DNA of 64,000 nucleotides, taken from contig NZ_WIBF01000004.1 in NCBI RefSeq assembly GCF_009496005.1, forward strand, positions 124,001-188,000. The letters are read 5' to 3'. The DNA is from Tritonibacter litoralis. Lineage in GTDB: Bacteria > Pseudomonadota > Alphaproteobacteria > Rhodobacterales > Rhodobacteraceae. The notes beneath the pieces are model-generated. The model was given only the letters and a program-made list of their open reading frames with translations. It ran no database searches and was not told the DNA's origin. Shown here in pieces: positions 8,319 through 17,134 of this stretch; positions within the stretch are counted from its first letter, which is position 1; each line of letters begins with the position of its first letter. The position numbers were made by a program, and so were the translations under genes.

Positions 8319-8885
8319 TCAGCTGCCGCAGCGCTTTTCCGCGTCTTCTACAGCGGCGGTGAACCCAAGCAAAGAGAACGTGTCTTTGGTTTGGGTGCCA
8401 CGTGCGGAACGGGCGGTCAAAACGGCCTGCGCCCCACGTTTCATCGCCGCTACGATCTTGGCGTCCTCGGCGGGGGTGGACGGCCAGGCCCATTCGCGAT
8501 CATCGCCGGGTGTGTTCGGATCATCCTTTGCGACGGTGAACAGCTGAAACACTTCATCCCCAATCGCCATGCTGACTGTCGAAGACGGTGCAAAAGGGTA
8601 GCCGCCGGTAAAGGACACCGAGGGATTGGACCCTGCACCCAGATTATAGGTGACAAACAGCTGAATTTGGCTGCGCCGGACCGAGACGACACGGCCATCG
8701 CGCGTGTTCACCGTCTCTTTTGGGGCGGAAACCCCCCAGCATTCCTTGGGGCTGTCCCCTTGAAACACGCTCCAATCGACATTGGCGCCGACGCGATTAT
8801 CTGTTGTTGCTTGTTGTGCCACGGCCATGCTGGCAACGCAGGCCACGCTCAGTCCCGCAATTATGCGGACGAGTTTCGATGCCAT
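8319..8885 (-). CDS. Invasion-associated locus B (IalB) family protein
   Basis: A 188-residue exported protein of the IalB family, widespread in alphaproteobacteria and first known from Bartonella erythrocyte invasion; its role in free-living bacteria is not settled. It has a signal peptide (MASKLVRIIAGLSVACVASM, cleaving near AVAQQ) and the family core: a CWGVSAPKETVN segment, a SIQLFVTYN-like strand (QIQLFVTYN), FTGGYPFAPSS, and an AMKRGAQAVLTARSARGT segment. Two Cys (in ECWG and at the end in EKRCGS) may form a disulfide. The start at 8885 is chosen because the signal peptide begins there. It is divergent from the asparaginase gene across 169 bases. Confidence 0.85.
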   Translation of the reverse strand: MASKLVRIIAGLSVACVASMAVAQQATTDNRVGANVDWSVFQGDSPKECWGVSAPKETVNTRDGRVVSVRRSQIQLFVTYNLGAGSNPSVSFTGGYPFAPSSTVSMAIGDEVFQLFTVAKDDPNTPGDDREWAWPSTPAEDAKIVAAMKRGAQAVLTARSARGTQTKDTFSLLGFTAAVEDAEKRCGS

Positions 8886-8991
8886 TTGTCCCGACTCCAA
8901 AGACTGTCTTCTACCTCAATTGCGCTGGGGTCTTGCGGCGTTGTTGCACCGTCTTCGTCCCTGTCCCGCGCTTGCGTCACTCAAACATATT

Positions 8992-9006
8992 AGCGTATCA
9001 GACGCT
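8992..9006. promoter_or_regulatory. Short inverted repeat, possible operator
   Basis: AGCGT and ACGCT are separated by 5 bases in the ialB/asparaginase divergent region, about 50 bases before the asparaginase start. A 5-bp dyad can occur by chance; no regulator is linked to it. Confidence 0.25.
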
Positions 9007-9054
9007 ATGGTTGAAAGGGAGTTTGGCGGGAAATCGCCAAGAAAAGAGGTCAAA

Positions 9055-10053
9055 ATGACAAACCCGGTTCCTTTGGTAGAAGTTTGGCGCGGTGATCTAC
9101 TGGAATCGTTTCATTTCGGCCACGCTGTGGTCTGTGATGGCGACGGTCAGATTGTCGAGGCCTGGGGCGATCCAGATGCGGTTGTCTATCCCCGCAGCTC
9201 GGCCAAGATGATCCAGGCTTTGCCCTTGGTGACCTCTGGTGCGGCTGAAAAATACGGCCTTGGCCCGCAGCAGCTGGCGTTGGCCTCAGCCTCTCACAGC
9301 GGCGCTGATCTGCATGTGACCGCCGTACAGAACTGGGTTGAGAAACTGGGCCTGGGTGAGGCTGATTTTTGCTGTGGTCCGCAAACTCCAAAAGACCGGG
9401 CGGAACGGGAACGGCTGATCCGCGCGGATCAGAAACCCAGCCAGTTTCACAACAATTGCTCGGGCAAACACGCAGGGTTCCTGACGCTGAACCAATATCT
9501 GGGTGGCGATGCCGATTACACTGCGGTGGATCATCCCGTACAGCAGACGGTCCGTGCGACTTTTGATGCGCTGACCGGTGAAACCTCGCAGCATGTTGGG
9601 CTGGATGGCTGTTCTGCGCCGAATTTCTCCTGCTCGATGCGGGGCATGGCGCGGGCAATGGCCTGGTTTGCCACGGCACATCACCGGGAGGATGCGCAAT
9701 CCTTGGCGGCGGTGCAGATCCGCGATGCGATGATGGCGCATCCTGAACTGGTGGCGGGCGAAGGTCGTGCCTGCACACGTCTGATGCGGGCGATGGACGG
9801 CAAGGGAGCGGTGAAAACCGGGGCTGAGGCCTATTTTATTGCGATCTTGCCTGAGATTGAAAAGGGCGTCGCGCTCAAGATCACGGATGGTGGCACCCGC
9901 GCGGCGGAATCTGCGATTGCAGCGATTCTCGTACGGTTGGGCGTGTTGCACGCCGATCATCCTGACGCCCAGGCCTTTGTCCAGGCGCCCATCACAAATT
10001 GGCGTGGGCTCAAATGCGGCGAGATGCGTCCCGCCGCAGCATTGTTAAGCTAA
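9055..10053 (+). CDS. L-asparaginase, rhizobial class 3 type
   Basis: A 332-residue asparaginase of the Rhizobium etli AnsA/ReAV kind, unrelated to E. coli AnsA/AnsB. It hydrolyses asparagine to aspartate and ammonia in the cytoplasm. The residues described for this class are all present at close to the published positions: Ser48 and Lys51 (RSSAK, an SxxK arrangement like serine beta-lactamases), Ser80 (ASASHSG), Cys135 and Lys138 (NNCSGKH), and Cys186 (LDGCSAPN); the Cys and Lys bind zinc in the known structure. The start at 9055 follows AGAGGTCAAA; the longer open frame upstream overlaps the ialB promoter region and has no homology. It is convergent with the YCII gene, 6 bases apart. Confidence 0.9.
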   Translation: MTNPVPLVEVWRGDLLESFHFGHAVVCDGDGQIVEAWGDPDAVVYPRSSAKMIQALPLVTSGAAEKYGLGPQQLALASASHSGADLHVTAVQNWVEKLGLGEADFCCGPQTPKDRAERERLIRADQKPSQFHNNCSGKHAGFLTLNQYLGGDADYTAVDHPVQQTVRATFDALTGETSQHVGLDGCSAPNFSCSMRGMARAMAWFATAHHREDAQSLAAVQIRDAMMAHPELVAGEGRACTRLMRAMDGKGAVKTGAEAYFIAILPEIEKGVALKITDGGTRAAESAIAAILVRLGVLHADHPDAQAFVQAPITNWRGLKCGEMRPAAALLS

Positions 10054-10059
10054 GAGCTG

Positions 10060-10380
10060 TTACATCTCTAATTCAATGATTTCGGCAACTTCAACGGTGC
10101 CGGAGTCATCTTTGACAATCGGGCATCCCGCGGCCATGGCACAGGCGGCTTCGATTGTGTCTGCGTTGACGACAGTAAACCCCGACAGGGGGTTTGCCCC
10201 GCCGTTGTCGACCACGCCGGAACCTGTGACCGTTTTCGACAGCCCAACCGGATTGCCCGGGATGGCCACGGCCTCTCCCATGTCGTTGAACCATGTCATC
10301 CAGGCTGCCATTTCCTGTTCACCTTCCTCAGGTGTTTCAGGTGTTTTGCCGCCATGATAGGCGAAAATATATTGAGGCAT
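10060..10380 (-). CDS. YCII-related domain protein
   Basis: A 106-residue protein starting MPQYIFAYHGGKTPETPEE, with the YCII/DGPF dimeric alpha-beta barrel pattern (MTWFNDMGEAVAIPGNPVG, LSGFTVVNADTIEAACAMA, then GCPIV and a terminal beta strand VEVAEIIEL). Members of this group are small enzymes or stress proteins of unclear activity, sometimes fused to sigma factors. The start at 10380 is chosen over one three codons upstream because the family begins MPQY. It is alone on its strand, convergent with the asparaginase gene, with the permease gene starting upstream. Confidence 0.8.
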   Translation of the reverse strand: MPQYIFAYHGGKTPETPEEGEQEMAAWMTWFNDMGEAVAIPGNPVGLSKTVTGSGVVDNGGANPLSGFTVVNADTIEAACAMAAGCPIVKDDSGTVEVAEIIELEM

Positions 10381-10443
10381 TGGGACCATCCTTTACCGAT
10401 TATGCACATTGGGAATGCGGTGCAGTCTATCAGAAAAGGCGCG

Positions 10444-11202
10444 TCAAAACATCTCCCACAGCAGCTTGGCCGCAAGAATAAGTGATGTCGCCACCAACAG
10501 AGGTTTGATCAATCGCGCGCCGATCTTTTGAGCCAGTGCAGCGCCACATTGGGCCCCGGCGATCTGTGCGGCGGCCATGGCCAGACCGGTCATCCACCAG
10601 GGTGTTGCAACCAGCGCAAAGACGGTCAAACCACCTAAGTTCGAGGCAAAATTCAACAGCTTTGTATGCGCCGTCGCCTTGAGGATCCCATAACCCGCGA
10701 GCGATACGAAACTCAGCATATAAAAACTGCCTGCGCCCGGTCCCAACACGCCATCATAGGCAGCACACAGCGGCACCGCCGTGGCGGCAAAGAGCGCGGG
10801 CGACAACCGTTGCTGCCGGTCGCCATCGCCCAGGCCTTTCTTGGTCGCGAAAAAGATCGCGATGCCGATCAAAAGAATTGGCAGGAACAAACGGATGGCG
10901 TCGGTTGGCAATACTGTCACCAGCAATGCGCCGGCCATCGCAGCACCAAAGGCGATGGTTGCGGGCCACAGTTGCCGACGCAGCTTGACATGGCCGCCAC
11001 GAGCGTAAGACACCGCTGCGGTGCCTGCGCCGAAAACGCCTTGAACCTTGTTAGTGGCCAGAGCCGTTACGGGATCGGCGCCCGCCAGCAACAGTGTTGG
11101 AACGGTGATCAGCCCGCCTCCACCGGCCACGGCGTCGATAAAGCCCGCCAGAAATCCGGCTGCAATCAGCAGGACCAGCAGGTCAAAGCTGACTTCGAAC
11201 AT
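10444..11202 (-). CDS. Sulfite exporter TauE/SafE family membrane protein
   Basis: A 252-residue inner-membrane protein with about seven or eight hydrophobic helices and the two-fold repeated TauE/SafE signature: AGFIDAVAGGGGLITVPTLL near the N-terminus and YDGVLGPGAGSFYMLSFV near residue 150. Family members export sulfite, sulfoacetate or other organosulfur anions, or are uncharacterised. Its ATG shares the A of the TGA stop of serB (TGATG), so translation is coupled to serB. The substrate is unknown; a link with serine metabolism is suggested only by that coupling. Confidence 0.85.
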   Translation of the reverse strand: MFEVSFDLLVLLIAAGFLAGFIDAVAGGGGLITVPTLLLAGADPVTALATNKVQGVFGAGTAAVSYARGGHVKLRRQLWPATIAFGAAMAGALLVTVLPTDAIRLFLPILLIGIAIFFATKKGLGDGDRQQRLSPALFAATAVPLCAAYDGVLGPGAGSFYMLSFVSLAGYGILKATAHTKLLNFASNLGGLTVFALVATPWWMTGLAMAAAQIAGAQCGAALAQKIGARLIKPLLVATSLILAAKLLWEMF

Positions 11203-12077
11203 CAGGCGACAAAGTCGTCTTGGGCATAGCCTTGGATATACAGAAGCGCCGAGAGGTCGCCATGGTTGATGCGGATATCACATTGCGCCGCAACCGAGGG
11301 TTTGGCGTGCAGAGCGACGCCTGCGCCCGCACGTCCCAGCATGCCCAGATCATTGGCCCCGTCGCCCACCGCAATAACGTCAGTGTCCAACAGGCCAAGG
11401 CGTTGGGTGATCTGTTCCAAGGCCTCGACTTTGGCCTCGCGCCCCAGAATCGGGCGGCCCACGTCGCCGGTCAGCGTACCGTTTTCCACCAGCAACGTAT
11501 TGGCGCGGTTTTCATCAAAGCCCAGTTCCGCCGCAACCTTGGCCGTAAAGGCAGTGAACCCGCCCGAGACCAGCGCCGCATAGGCTCCGTTGGCCTTCAT
11601 CGTGGCAAGCAGTGCTTTGCCGCCGGGCATAAAGGTAATGCGGGTGGACAGCACCTGCGCGATCACCTCTTCGGGCAGACCTTTCAACAGGCCAACCCGT
11701 TCGGTTAGCGCGCCTTCGAAATCCAATTCGCCATTCATGGCGCGCGCAGTGATCTCTTTGACCCGTTCGCCGACGCCCGCTTCATCGGCCAGCTCGTCAA
11801 TGCATTCCTGCTGGATCATGGTGGAATCCATATCCGCCAACAGCATCTTTTTCTGACGACCTTCAAGGGGTTGAAGGACCAGATCGACGCCGATCTTCTG
11901 CAGGTCTTCCCAAACGTCCCAGCGGTTTTCGGGCATCTCTGGCAGCGTGAATTCGGCAGCGATACCAGGGGCCAGCCACCGGAGCTCACCGCCGCCCCAG
12001 GCATTGCGCAGCGAGTCGGCGAGGGCCGGTTCCAGGGTCGGAGATGCGGGGTTGCACAGCAGGGTGGTGACAAACAT
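11202..12077 (-). CDS. serB: Phosphoserine phosphatase
   Basis: SerB dephosphorylates phosphoserine, the last step of serine synthesis. The 291-residue product is a HAD-family enzyme with motif I ADMDSTMIQQE (DxDST, the first Asp being the nucleophile), motif II in ALVSGGFTAF, and motif III VGDGANDLGML; an N-terminal ACT-like region of about 80 residues precedes them, as in other SerB proteins. The start at 12077 (MFVTTLLCNPASP) is chosen because the next in-frame start upstream is within the divergent promoter region. It is divergent from serC-serA, so the whole pathway lies in one locus, and it overlaps the TauE/SafE gene by one base. Confidence 0.95.
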   Translation of the reverse strand: MFVTTLLCNPASPTLEPALADSLRNAWGGGELRWLAPGIAAEFTLPEMPENRWDVWEDLQKIGVDLVLQPLEGRQKKMLLADMDSTMIQQECIDELADEAGVGERVKEITARAMNGELDFEGALTERVGLLKGLPEEVIAQVLSTRITFMPGGKALLATMKANGAYAALVSGGFTAFTAKVAAELGFDENRANTLLVENGTLTGDVGRPILGREAKVEALEQITQRLGLLDTDVIAVGDGANDLGMLGRAGAGVALHAKPSVAAQCDIRINHGDLSALLYIQGYAQDDFVA

Positions 12078-12279
12078 GGGGCGCGCGTCCTTTGCAGTGA
12101 TTCCCGGCAACTCATAGCGAGGCGCGCGCAGCGAAACCACCCCTCATCCGTGTTTCCACAAAGCGACCGCAGAGGGGCAAAAGTTTCCGAAAGGCGAAAT
12201 TTATGGTCGCAATTGGAATCAGAAAGGCCGGTATTGGGCGATTTTGACGGTTGCTCAAATTTGCGGCGCTCTCTATTCC

Positions 12280-12334
12280 GGTCTGTGGGACACCTCTCCC
12301 CAACGAGAGGCATTTATCTGGAAGGGTAGCATTG
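12280..12334 (+). ncRNA. Leader of serC, candidate serC RNA motif
   Basis: The leader just before serC contains a 6-bp hairpin CCTCTC/GAGAGG (12293-12298 and 12305-12310, loop CCCAAC), preceded by GTCTGTGGGAC and followed by a GGAAGGG ribosome-binding site. A conserved element known as the serC RNA motif is described upstream of serC in alphaproteobacteria, and both location and the hairpin next to the ribosome-binding site fit. I cannot check it against the covariance model, so the call is provisional. Confidence 0.55.
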
Positions 12335-13480
12335 ATGGCTATTTCTCAACCGGCAACGCGGCCGGCGAACCCGCGTTTCTCCTCTGGCCCTTGTGCCAAA
12401 CCCCCCGTTTTTGAATTGTCCAAACTTGCCGACGCGCCTCTTGGCCGTTCGCACCGCGCAGCTGTTGGTAAAGCCAAGCTGAAGGACGCCATCGAAGGCA
12501 CCCGCGAAGTTCTGGGCATCCCCGCTGATTACAAAATCGGCATCGTTCCCGCATCTGACACCGGTGCGGTCGAAATGGCCCTGTGGAACCTTCTGGGTGA
12601 GCGCAAGGTTGAGATGCTGGCCTGGGAAAGCTTTGGCGCGGGCTGGGTCACGGATGTTGTGAAACAGCTGAAAATCGAAGCTGAGGTCAAAACCGCCGAA
12701 TATGGTGAGATCGTTGATCTGGCGACTGTTGATCCCAAGAATGATGTTGTCTTCACGTGGAACGGCACCACCTCGGGCGTCAAAGTTCCCAATGGTGACT
12801 GGATTGCGGATGACCGCGAAGGTCTGACCATCTGTGATGCGACCTCTGCGGCGTTTGCGCAGGATCTGCCCTGGGACAAGCTGGATGTGACCACCTTCTC
12901 CTGGCAGAAGGTTCTGGGCGGCGAAGCGGCCCACGGCATGCTGATCCTGTCGCCGCGTGCGGTTGAACGTTTGGAAAGCTATACGCCTGCGTGGCCGCTG
13001 CCGAAAATCTTCCGCCTGACCAAAGGTGGCAAACTGATCGACGGTATCTTTACCGGTGCCACCATCAACACGCCCTCCATGCTGGCGGTTGAGGACTATC
13101 TGGTCGCACTGGACTGGGCGCGGTCTGTTGGTGGGTTCGAGGGTCTCAAGGCTCGCGCCGATGCAAACGCCAAGGTCGTGTTCGACTTCTGTGACGCCAA
13201 TGATTGGATCGCCAATCTGGCCGTGGACGGTGCAACCCGCTCCAACACTTCGGTTTGCCTGAAATTCACCGATGACCGCATCCAAGACGGCGCAGCCTTT
13301 GCCAAGGCGGTTGCCAAGCGTCTGGAAGCCGAAGATGTGGCGCTGGATGTTGGTGCCTATCGTGACGCGCCGGCCGGTCTGCGCATCTGGTGTGGCGGCA
13401 CGGTTGAGACTTCCGATCTGGAAGCCATGCTGCCTTGGCTCACCTGGGCCTTTGAGGCCGAAATCGAAGCGCAAGCTTAA
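12335..13480 (+). CDS. serC: Phosphoserine aminotransferase
   Basis: SerC converts 3-phosphohydroxypyruvate and glutamate to phosphoserine, with PLP as cofactor. The 381-residue product belongs to the alphaproteobacterial/Methanosarcina-type subgroup. It begins [20 protein letters not shown], and the PLP-binding lysine is in [21 protein letters not shown]-like [11 protein letters not shown] and [11 protein letters not shown] are further family blocks. The start at 12335 has GGAAGGG upstream and lies at the end of the leader hairpin; the longer frame would translate the leader. serA follows after 69 bases on the same strand, with its own ribosome-binding site. Confidence 0.96.
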   Translation: MAISQPATRPANPRFSSGPCAKPPVFELSKLADAPLGRSHRAAVGKAKLKDAIEGTREVLGIPADYKIGIVPASDTGAVEMALWNLLGERKVEMLAWESFGAGWVTDVVKQLKIEAEVKTAEYGEIVDLATVDPKNDVVFTWNGTTSGVKVPNGDWIADDREGLTICDATSAAFAQDLPWDKLDVTTFSWQKVLGGEAAHGMLILSPRAVERLESYTPAWPLPKIFRLTKGGKLIDGIFTGATINTPSMLAVEDYLVALDWARSVGGFEGLKARADANAKVVFDFCDANDWIANLAVDGATRSNTSVCLKFTDDRIQDGAAFAKAVAKRLEAEDVALDVGAYRDAPAGLRIWCGGTVETSDLEAMLPWLTWAFEAEIEAQA

Positions 13481-13549
13481 CTCCAATTGATCTGGGCGCG
13501 CACCAAACTGCGCGCCCTCCCGCACCCCATATTTGAAGGACCCAAACCC

Positions 13550-15145
13550 ATGGCTCCCAAAGTACTCGTATCCGACAAACTGTCTGAAACCGCCGTCCAA
13601 ATCTTCCGTGATCGTGGCATCGACGTTGATTTCATGCCCGACCTTGGCAAAGACAAAGAGAAGCTGGCCGAAGTGATTGGCCAATATGATGGTCTGGCGA
13701 TCCGCTCTGCGACCAAAGTGACCCCGACCATCCTGGAAGCGGCAACCAACCTGAAAGTTGTTGGCCGCGCAGGTATCGGCACCGACAACGTGGACAAAGA
13801 AGCGTCGTCCAAAAAAGGCGTGATCGTCATGAACACGCCGTTCGGCAACATGATCACCACCGCCGAGCACGCGATCGCGATGATGTTCGCTGTTGCGCGT
13901 CAGATCCCGGAAGCCTCTGCCTCCACCCATGCCGGTAAATGGGAAAAGTCCAAGTTCATGGGCGTTGAGCTGACGAACAAGACCCTGGGCGTGATCGGCG
14001 CGGGTAACATCGGTGGCATCGTTTGCGACCGCGCGCGTGGTCTGAAAATGAAAGTTGTGGCTTATGACCCCTTCCTGTCGGAAGAGAAGGCCGAAAAGAT
14101 GCAGGTCGAGAAAGTCGAGTTGGACGAGTTGCTGACCCGCGCGGATTTCATCACCCTGCACGTGCCGCTGACCGAAGGCACCAAGAACATCCTGTCTGCT
14201 GAAAACCTGGCCAAGACCAAAAAAGGCGTGCGCATCATCAACTGTGCCCGCGGTGGTCTGGTGGATGAGGCCGCGCTGGCTGAATTGCTCAAATCCGGCC
14301 ATGTCGCAGGTGCGGCGTTCGACGTCTTCTCCGAAGAGCCGGCCAAGGAAAACGCGCTTTTCAACCTGCCGAATGTGGTCTGCACCCCGCACCTGGGCGC
14401 GGCGACCACCGAGGCACAGGAAAACGTGGCGCTGCAAGTGGCCGAGCAGATGTCCAACTACCTGCTGACCGGTGCAGTTGAAAACGCGCTGAACATGCCA
14501 TCTGTGACGGCTGAAGAAGCCAAGGTTATGGGTCCGTGGATCAAACTGGCGGATCACCTGGGTGCTTTTGCCGGTCAGATGTCGGATGAACCGATCGAAG
14601 CCATCAACATTTGCTATGATGGTATCGTTGCCGATATGAACCTGGATGCGTTGAACTGTGCGGTCATCGCAGGCATCATGAAAAAGGCCAACCCGGATGT
14701 GAACATGGTCTCTGCTCCGGTTATCGCCAAAGAGCGCGGTATCCAGATCTCGACCACCACGCAGGACAAAACCGGTTCTTTTGATGGCTACGTCAAAGTG
14801 ACCATCGTGACCTCCAAGCGTGAGCGTTCGGTTGCGGGCACCGTCTTCTCGGACGGCAAGCCGCGTTTCATCCAGATCAAAGGCATCAACATCGATGCCG
14901 AAGTTGGCGAACATATGCTCTATACCACCAACAAAGACGTGCCGGGCATCATCGGCGCGCTGGGTAAAACCATGGGTGATATGAACGTGAACATCGCGAA
15001 CTTTACCCTGGGCCGCAGCGATGCGGGTGGTGAAGCGATTGCCCTGCTATATGTCGACGCTCCGGTTCCGGCCGAAGCGCGCGCAAAACTGGCAGAACTG
15101 GATTTGTTCACTCAGATCAAGCCGCTGGTCTTTGACGTCGCCTAA
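13550..15145 (+). CDS. serA: D-3-phosphoglycerate dehydrogenase, long form
   Basis: SerA oxidises 3-phosphoglycerate to 3-phosphohydroxypyruvate and commits carbon to serine. At 531 residues it is the long form: catalytic and NAD domains (1-310; GVIGAGNIGG nucleotide loop, ARGGLVDE and PHLGAATTEA catalytic blocks), an intervening ASB domain (about 320-450) and a C-terminal ACT domain (DVPGIIGALGKTMGDMNVNI) that usually gives serine feedback. The start at 13550 (MAPKVLVSDKL) has GAAGGA nine bases or so upstream. It is second in the serC-serA unit and is closed by a strong terminator. Antisense open frames across serC-serA are shadows. Confidence 0.97.
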   Translation: MAPKVLVSDKLSETAVQIFRDRGIDVDFMPDLGKDKEKLAEVIGQYDGLAIRSATKVTPTILEAATNLKVVGRAGIGTDNVDKEASSKKGVIVMNTPFGNMITTAEHAIAMMFAVARQIPEASASTHAGKWEKSKFMGVELTNKTLGVIGAGNIGGIVCDRARGLKMKVVAYDPFLSEEKAEKMQVEKVELDELLTRADFITLHVPLTEGTKNILSAENLAKTKKGVRIINCARGGLVDEAALAELLKSGHVAGAAFDVFSEEPAKENALFNLPNVVCTPHLGAATTEAQENVALQVAEQMSNYLLTGAVENALNMPSVTAEEAKVMGPWIKLADHLGAFAGQMSDEPIEAINICYDGIVADMNLDALNCAVIAGIMKKANPDVNMVSAPVIAKERGIQISTTTQDKTGSFDGYVKVTIVTSKRERSVAGTVFSDGKPRFIQIKGINIDAEVGEHMLYTTNKDVPGIIGALGKTMGDMNVNIANFTLGRSDAGGEAIALLYVDAPVPAEARAKLAELDLFTQIKPLVFDVA

Positions 15146-15174
15146 GGCGATCCGCAAATGCAACAATTGAAAAA

Positions 15175-15200
15175 GGTCGCCCCAATGGGCGGCCTTTTTT
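15175..15200 (+). terminator. Intrinsic terminator of serC-serA
   Basis: An 8-bp stem GGTCGCCC/GGGCGGCC (15175-15182 and 15187-15194, one T-G pair) with a CAAT loop is followed by six T, 30 bases after the serA stop. Confidence 0.92.
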
Positions 15201-15278
15201 GTTGAGAACGTTACACAGCCCCATCATGTTGGCGCTGACATTTTCCCCGGTGAAGCCGCCCAAAGGAGGGATCGTCCC

Positions 15279-16028
15279 ATGACTCAACCCACGTATGCGA
15301 TTGGCGATATTCATGGCCAGATCGACCACTTGCATCAGGCGCTTGAGCTGATCGAGGCGGATGGCGGCCAAGACGCCAAGATTGTATTTCTGGGTGATTA
15401 TGTGGACCGTGGCCCCGACAGCCGCGGGGTGATTGAACTGCTTAGCACAGGGATCGCCGCAGGGCGCAACTGGACCGCGCTTTTGGGCAATCACGACCGG
15501 ATGTTCAAATGGTTCCTGGAAGACACGCCGCGCCATGATCCGCATATGAAAGTCGGCTATCACTGGCTACACCCCAAGCTGGGCGGGATAGAGACGCTGG
15601 AATCCTACGGTGTGATCCTCAATGAGACGGATCGCTTGGAGCAAGTGCATAAGGCGGCGCTGGCCAAAGTACCAGGCAGCCACATCGCGTTTCTCAACAG
15701 TCTGCCGACCTATCACTTGGCAGAGCCCTGTCTCTTTGTGCACGCAGGCATCCGTCCCGGAAAGAACCTCGGCGCCCAGCATGAGAACGATCTGGTCTGG
15801 ATCCGTGACCCCTTTTTGACTCACACGGAGCCCTTTCCCTGGTTGGTCATCCACGGGCACACCGCGCTGCAGCACGCCACCCATTTTGGGAACCGCGTGG
15901 ATCTGGATGGGGGCACCGGGTTTGGTCGTCCCTTGCATCCAGCAGTGGTTGAAGGGCGTGAAGTGCAGTTGCTGACGCCCAGCGGACGTCAGCCGGTTCC
16001 AATGTCACCGGATTGCGTGCCAGCTTAA
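15279..16028 (+). CDS. PPP-type metallophosphatase (serine/threonine or nucleotide phosphatase)
   Basis: A 249-residue cytoplasmic phosphatase with the PPP-family metal motifs in order: GDIHG (9-13), GDYVDRGPDS (42-51) and GNHD (74-77), with a later HAGIRPG and HGHTALQ supplying the remaining ligands. Bacterial relatives are called serine/threonine phosphatases or ApaH-like. The residues between motifs are closer to the protein phosphatase group than to ApaH, but the substrate is unknown. The start at 15279 has AAAGGAGGGATC upstream. It stands alone between the serA terminator and the convergent tdh gene. Confidence 0.85.
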   Translation: MTQPTYAIGDIHGQIDHLHQALELIEADGGQDAKIVFLGDYVDRGPDSRGVIELLSTGIAAGRNWTALLGNHDRMFKWFLEDTPRHDPHMKVGYHWLHPKLGGIETLESYGVILNETDRLEQVHKAALAKVPGSHIAFLNSLPTYHLAEPCLFVHAGIRPGKNLGAQHENDLVWIRDPFLTHTEPFPWLVIHGHTALQHATHFGNRVDLDGGTGFGRPLHPAVVEGREVQLLTPSGRQPVPMSPDCVPA

Positions 16029-16087
16029 CCCAACCGGTTCGGCGACCCTGCGCAGCCCCTGCATCGGGCGTAGGCTGCGCATTTTGA

Positions 16088-17134
16088 TCAGGCGTTCCAG
16101 TCCAAAACAACCTTGCCGCTTTTGCCGGATTTCATCGCGGCAAAGCCGTCGGCAAAGGCGTCCACCGGGAACTGATGGGTGATCACCCGGCTGACATCCA
16201 GACCGTTTTGCAACATCGCGATCATTTTGTACCATGTCTCAAACATCTCGCGGCCGTAGACCCCTTTGAGGGTGATGGCCTTGAACACGATGCGGGACCA
16301 ATCCACCGGTGATTTGCCTGGCGGGATGCCCAACAGCGCGATTTTGCCGCCCATGACCAGTGCCTCAATCATCTGATCCAGCGCCATTTGATTGCCCGAC
16401 ATCTCAAGCCCGACATCAAACCCCTGGCTCAGACCCAGTTCATGGATCACATCGTTCAGATCTTCGGTTGCGACATTCACCGGGCGCACCGTCGGGGCCA
16501 CATGTTCGGCCAGCGACAGGCGGTCGGGGTTTACATCGGTGATTACCACATTGCGCGCGCCCGCGTGGCGGGCAACTGCGGCGGCCATAATCCCGATGGG
16601 ACCGGCCCCGGTGATCAAAACATCTTCGCCCAGCAGATCAAAGCTGAGCGCTGTATGAACCGCATTGCCCAAGGGATCCAGGATCGCGCCGATCTCATCC
16701 GGGATGTCATCGGGCAGGGGCACCACATTAAACGCGGGCAAGCGCAGATACTGGGCAAAGGCCCCCTGTACATTCACGCCAATGCCGCGGGTGCCCGGAT
16801 CCAGGTGAAACTTGCCGGCCCGTGACTGTCGGCTGTCGTGTTCAATCAAATGCCCTTCGCCCGAACAGCGTTGGCCGATTTCAAGCCCGGTGACGTCTTT
16901 GCCGATCTCAACGATTTCACCGGCAAACTCATGCCCGGTGATCATCGGCACGGGCACGGTGGCTGCTGCCCAGTCATCCCAGTTCCAGATGTGAATATCG
17001 GTGCCGCAGATCCCGGTTTTGTTGACCTTGATCAAGACTTCATCGGGGCCAATTTCCGGAACCGGTGCTTGCACCATCCACAGGCCTTCTTGGGGTTTGG
17101 ATTTCTCCAGTGCTTTCATCGTGTTGGGTCGCAT
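16088..17134 (-). CDS. tdh: L-threonine 3-dehydrogenase
   Basis: Tdh oxidises threonine to 2-amino-3-ketobutyrate with NAD, feeding Kbl. It is a 348-residue zinc-dependent MDR enzyme: catalytic zinc Cys in [12 protein letters not shown], the [10 protein letters not shown] block, and the NAD loop in [13 protein letters not shown]. Most members start MKALEKSK-like (here at 17119), but GGAG stands 7 bases before the ATG at 17134 and 22 before 17119, so I take 17134. That ATG overlaps the TGA stop of kbl (TGATG), so the two are translationally coupled. The structural zinc site of four Cys seen in longer enzymes appears incomplete here (RCSGEGHL only). Confidence 0.95.
   Translation of the reverse strand: MRPNTMKALEKSKPQEGLWMVQAPVPEIGPDEVLIKVNKTGICGTDIHIWNWDDWAAATVPVPMITGHEFAGEIVEIGKDVTGLEIGQRCSGEGHLIEHDSRQSRAGKFHLDPGTRGIGVNVQGAFAQYLRLPAFNVVPLPDDIPDEIGAILDPLGNAVHTALSFDLLGEDVLITGAGPIGIMAAAVARHAGARNVVITDVNPDRLSLAEHVAPTVRPVNVATEDLNDVIHELGLSQGFDVGLEMSGNQMALDQMIEALVMGGKIALLGIPPGKSPVDWSRIVFKAITLKGVYGREMFETWYKMIAMLQNGLDVSRVITHQFPVDAFADGFAAMKSGKSGKVVLDWNA

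Noticed and set aside
12314-14914. Antisense open frame of 866 codons across serC and serA
   Set aside because: Low-complexity, His- and Arg-rich shadow of two clearly recognised genes; no homology blocks or ribosome-binding site.
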